Part shown: piece by piece, positions 62,761 to 64,000 of the stretch
Numbering within the stretch: position 1 is the first letter of the stretch
How the letters are laid out: the number at the start of each line of letters is the position of its first letter
NCBI GenBank assembly: GCA_021442155.1
Contig: CM038218.1
Span: 62,680,474 to 62,744,473 of the forward strand
Origin: Cymbidium sinense
Lineage: Eukaryota; Streptophyta; Magnoliopsida; Asparagales; Orchidaceae
Reading direction: 5' to 3'
DNA length: 64,000 nt
Position numbers and translations under genes: made by a program
Notes under the pieces: generated by a model
Seen by the model: the letters and a program-made list of their open reading frames with translations, nothing else
Told to the model about the DNA's origin: nothing
The model's database searches: none

Positions 62761-64000
62761 ATTACATAATCACATTGAACCTAAGCAAACCCATAGACTA
62801 ATAAAGCCAATCAAATCAACTTAAATCAAATTAAATTAAATTAAGAAAGACTCTCCTCAATTTAATATGTAATCAAATCAAATCTCATTCAACCTACTTA
62901 AATAAGACAAACTAATTAACTAGCCAATGTATGAAATCAAAATACAAACCAAACTTTGATAAATATGACAAATGGATGAGATTAAAAATAAAATCCTAAT
63001 TACAAAGAATCAAAATAAAATCTTAATTAATCTAATCTAATCAAACTACAAATAAATGAACCATAACCAAATAAAATATACATAAATTTAAATCACATAA
63101 CCATAATCAAAGAAAAGAATCAAATATTAATTTAAAAGTATATTGAATTATCAAGATTTAATTAAACCAAAAAATCTAATCTAAAATTAATCAATCAAAA
63201 ACACATGAATTTAAACAAACTTAAACTTCATTAGATATTAAGGATATTGAATTATCAAGATTTAATTAAATCAACACATTTAATCCAAAATTAATCAATC
63301 AAATACATGAAGCTTAAACAAACTCAAATTCTAAATGTTAAATCAAATCAAATGAATTACACAAATTCAAATGGGCTAATTAAGATACTTAAGGACCTTA
63401 GTTAGATTCTTTAGGAGTTAGAATGTAGAATAGGGTGAGTTCAATCTACAAATGGAATTCATTCTACTCTTCATTCTTGAAAACCTAAACATCATTTTAA
63501 CCAAATAAAAGTGAAATAAAAATGAAAAATAAATCATTAAGTCATTTAAATTGAAATCAACCAAAGGTAAAATTTAAACAAATTCAAACTCCAAATTGAA
63601 ACTTAAGCTAAAGAAACCTAGTAAAGTCTTGTCACACAAGCCTTAAGCATACACATTAGAATACTAAATCACCACTTCTAGTGCCAAGTTAGGGCGTTGT
63701 ATGTATGATGTTGTATTTTATTTTGTGATGTAATATTTTAGACTGGATGTTAGGGTGTATACCTCGTAGACTGGATGGTATGATTAGCCTAATCATATTT
63801 TCTATAATGGGTTGTGCTTAAGGGGTCACCGCAATAAAAATACAAATGAGTTTGTTGTGTAGGTTACTTAGCCCCTAAGCATAACTCATGTTATGATGGG
63901 TGAGCTTGGTTACCTATGTGTGGGTGTTAAGTCTAAATTATTCATATAATTGCTTGGGTTGTATGGTGTGTTTAGCTAACATTTATTTTGCAAGTATAGC

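Larger units (their letters stand above)
57798..64000 (+). mobile_element. LTR6: giant LTR (partial) inserted in E2 gag
   Basis: Starts TGTTGACCTCAC at 57798 inside E2 gag and continues past the window end; 63930-64000 aligns with about 23175-23245 of the E1 3' LTR, so roughly 1.7 kb more is expected. It is plus sense, opposite to E2. It contains the TTGACC array (58590-59350), the most CpG-rich core of all copies (60160-60480), an (AAT)n tract and a tandemly expanded AT-rich half (61850-62760). It is a solo LTR or the 5' LTR of a plus-sense element. CTGAA (57793-57797) should recur after its end. Confidence 0.85.

Overview
This is nuclear plant DNA: AT-rich, CpG-poor, no host gene recognised on either strand, and filled almost entirely by decayed copies of one Ty3/gypsy LTR-retrotransposon family. 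The pol domain order (protease, reverse transcriptase, RNase H, a second archaeal-type RNase H, integrase) is the hallmark of the plant Tat/Ogre lineage. Very long LTRs, a long leader with tandem repeats, an extra ORF upstream of gag and a long noncoding tail after pol also fit Ogre-like elements. I cannot name the species; a large-genome seed plant is likely.

The LTRs are unusually long (about 6.4-8.0 kb). In element sense an LTR starts TGTTGAcC and ends near CCACA. The ends are fixed by a complete solo LTR (43157-50331) flanked by a perfect 5-bp duplication, ACCCC. All calls below use this framework.

Layout, left to right. 1-5157: LTR5, minus sense, cut by the window edge and inserted into the RT of E1. 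5158-5744: RT fragment of E1 (plus sense). 5745-12142: solo LTR4 inside E1 pol. 12144-14345: rest of E1 pol. 14346-17007: E1 tail. 17008-24983: E1 3' LTR. 24984-27059: tail of an older plus-sense element (E0) into which E1 inserted. At 27059/27060 this tail is fused, without an LTR boundary, to the 5' half of a minus-sense element (E3), which on the minus strand reads 5' LTR (LTR1, 34008-35851), primer-binding site, palindromic minisatellite leader, ORF1, gag, protease. LTR1 is interrupted at 35851 by E2 (minus sense): its 3' LTR (LTR2, 35852-43156 plus 50332-50503) is itself split by solo LTR3. E2 continues with its tail (50504-53101) and integrase-to-gag (53102-57797). E2 gag is cut by LTR6 (57798-64000+, plus sense).

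All coding regions carry stops, frameshifts or deletions, so nothing here looks autonomous. The most interesting signals are structural. Repeats just after the pol stop are complementary to the primer-binding site (up to 14 of 15 bases). A hairpin sits where the polypurine tract is expected. The E3 leader is a palindromic minisatellite with a 479-bp higher-order repeat. The LTRs carry dense TTGAC/GTCAA arrays, absent from one LTR.
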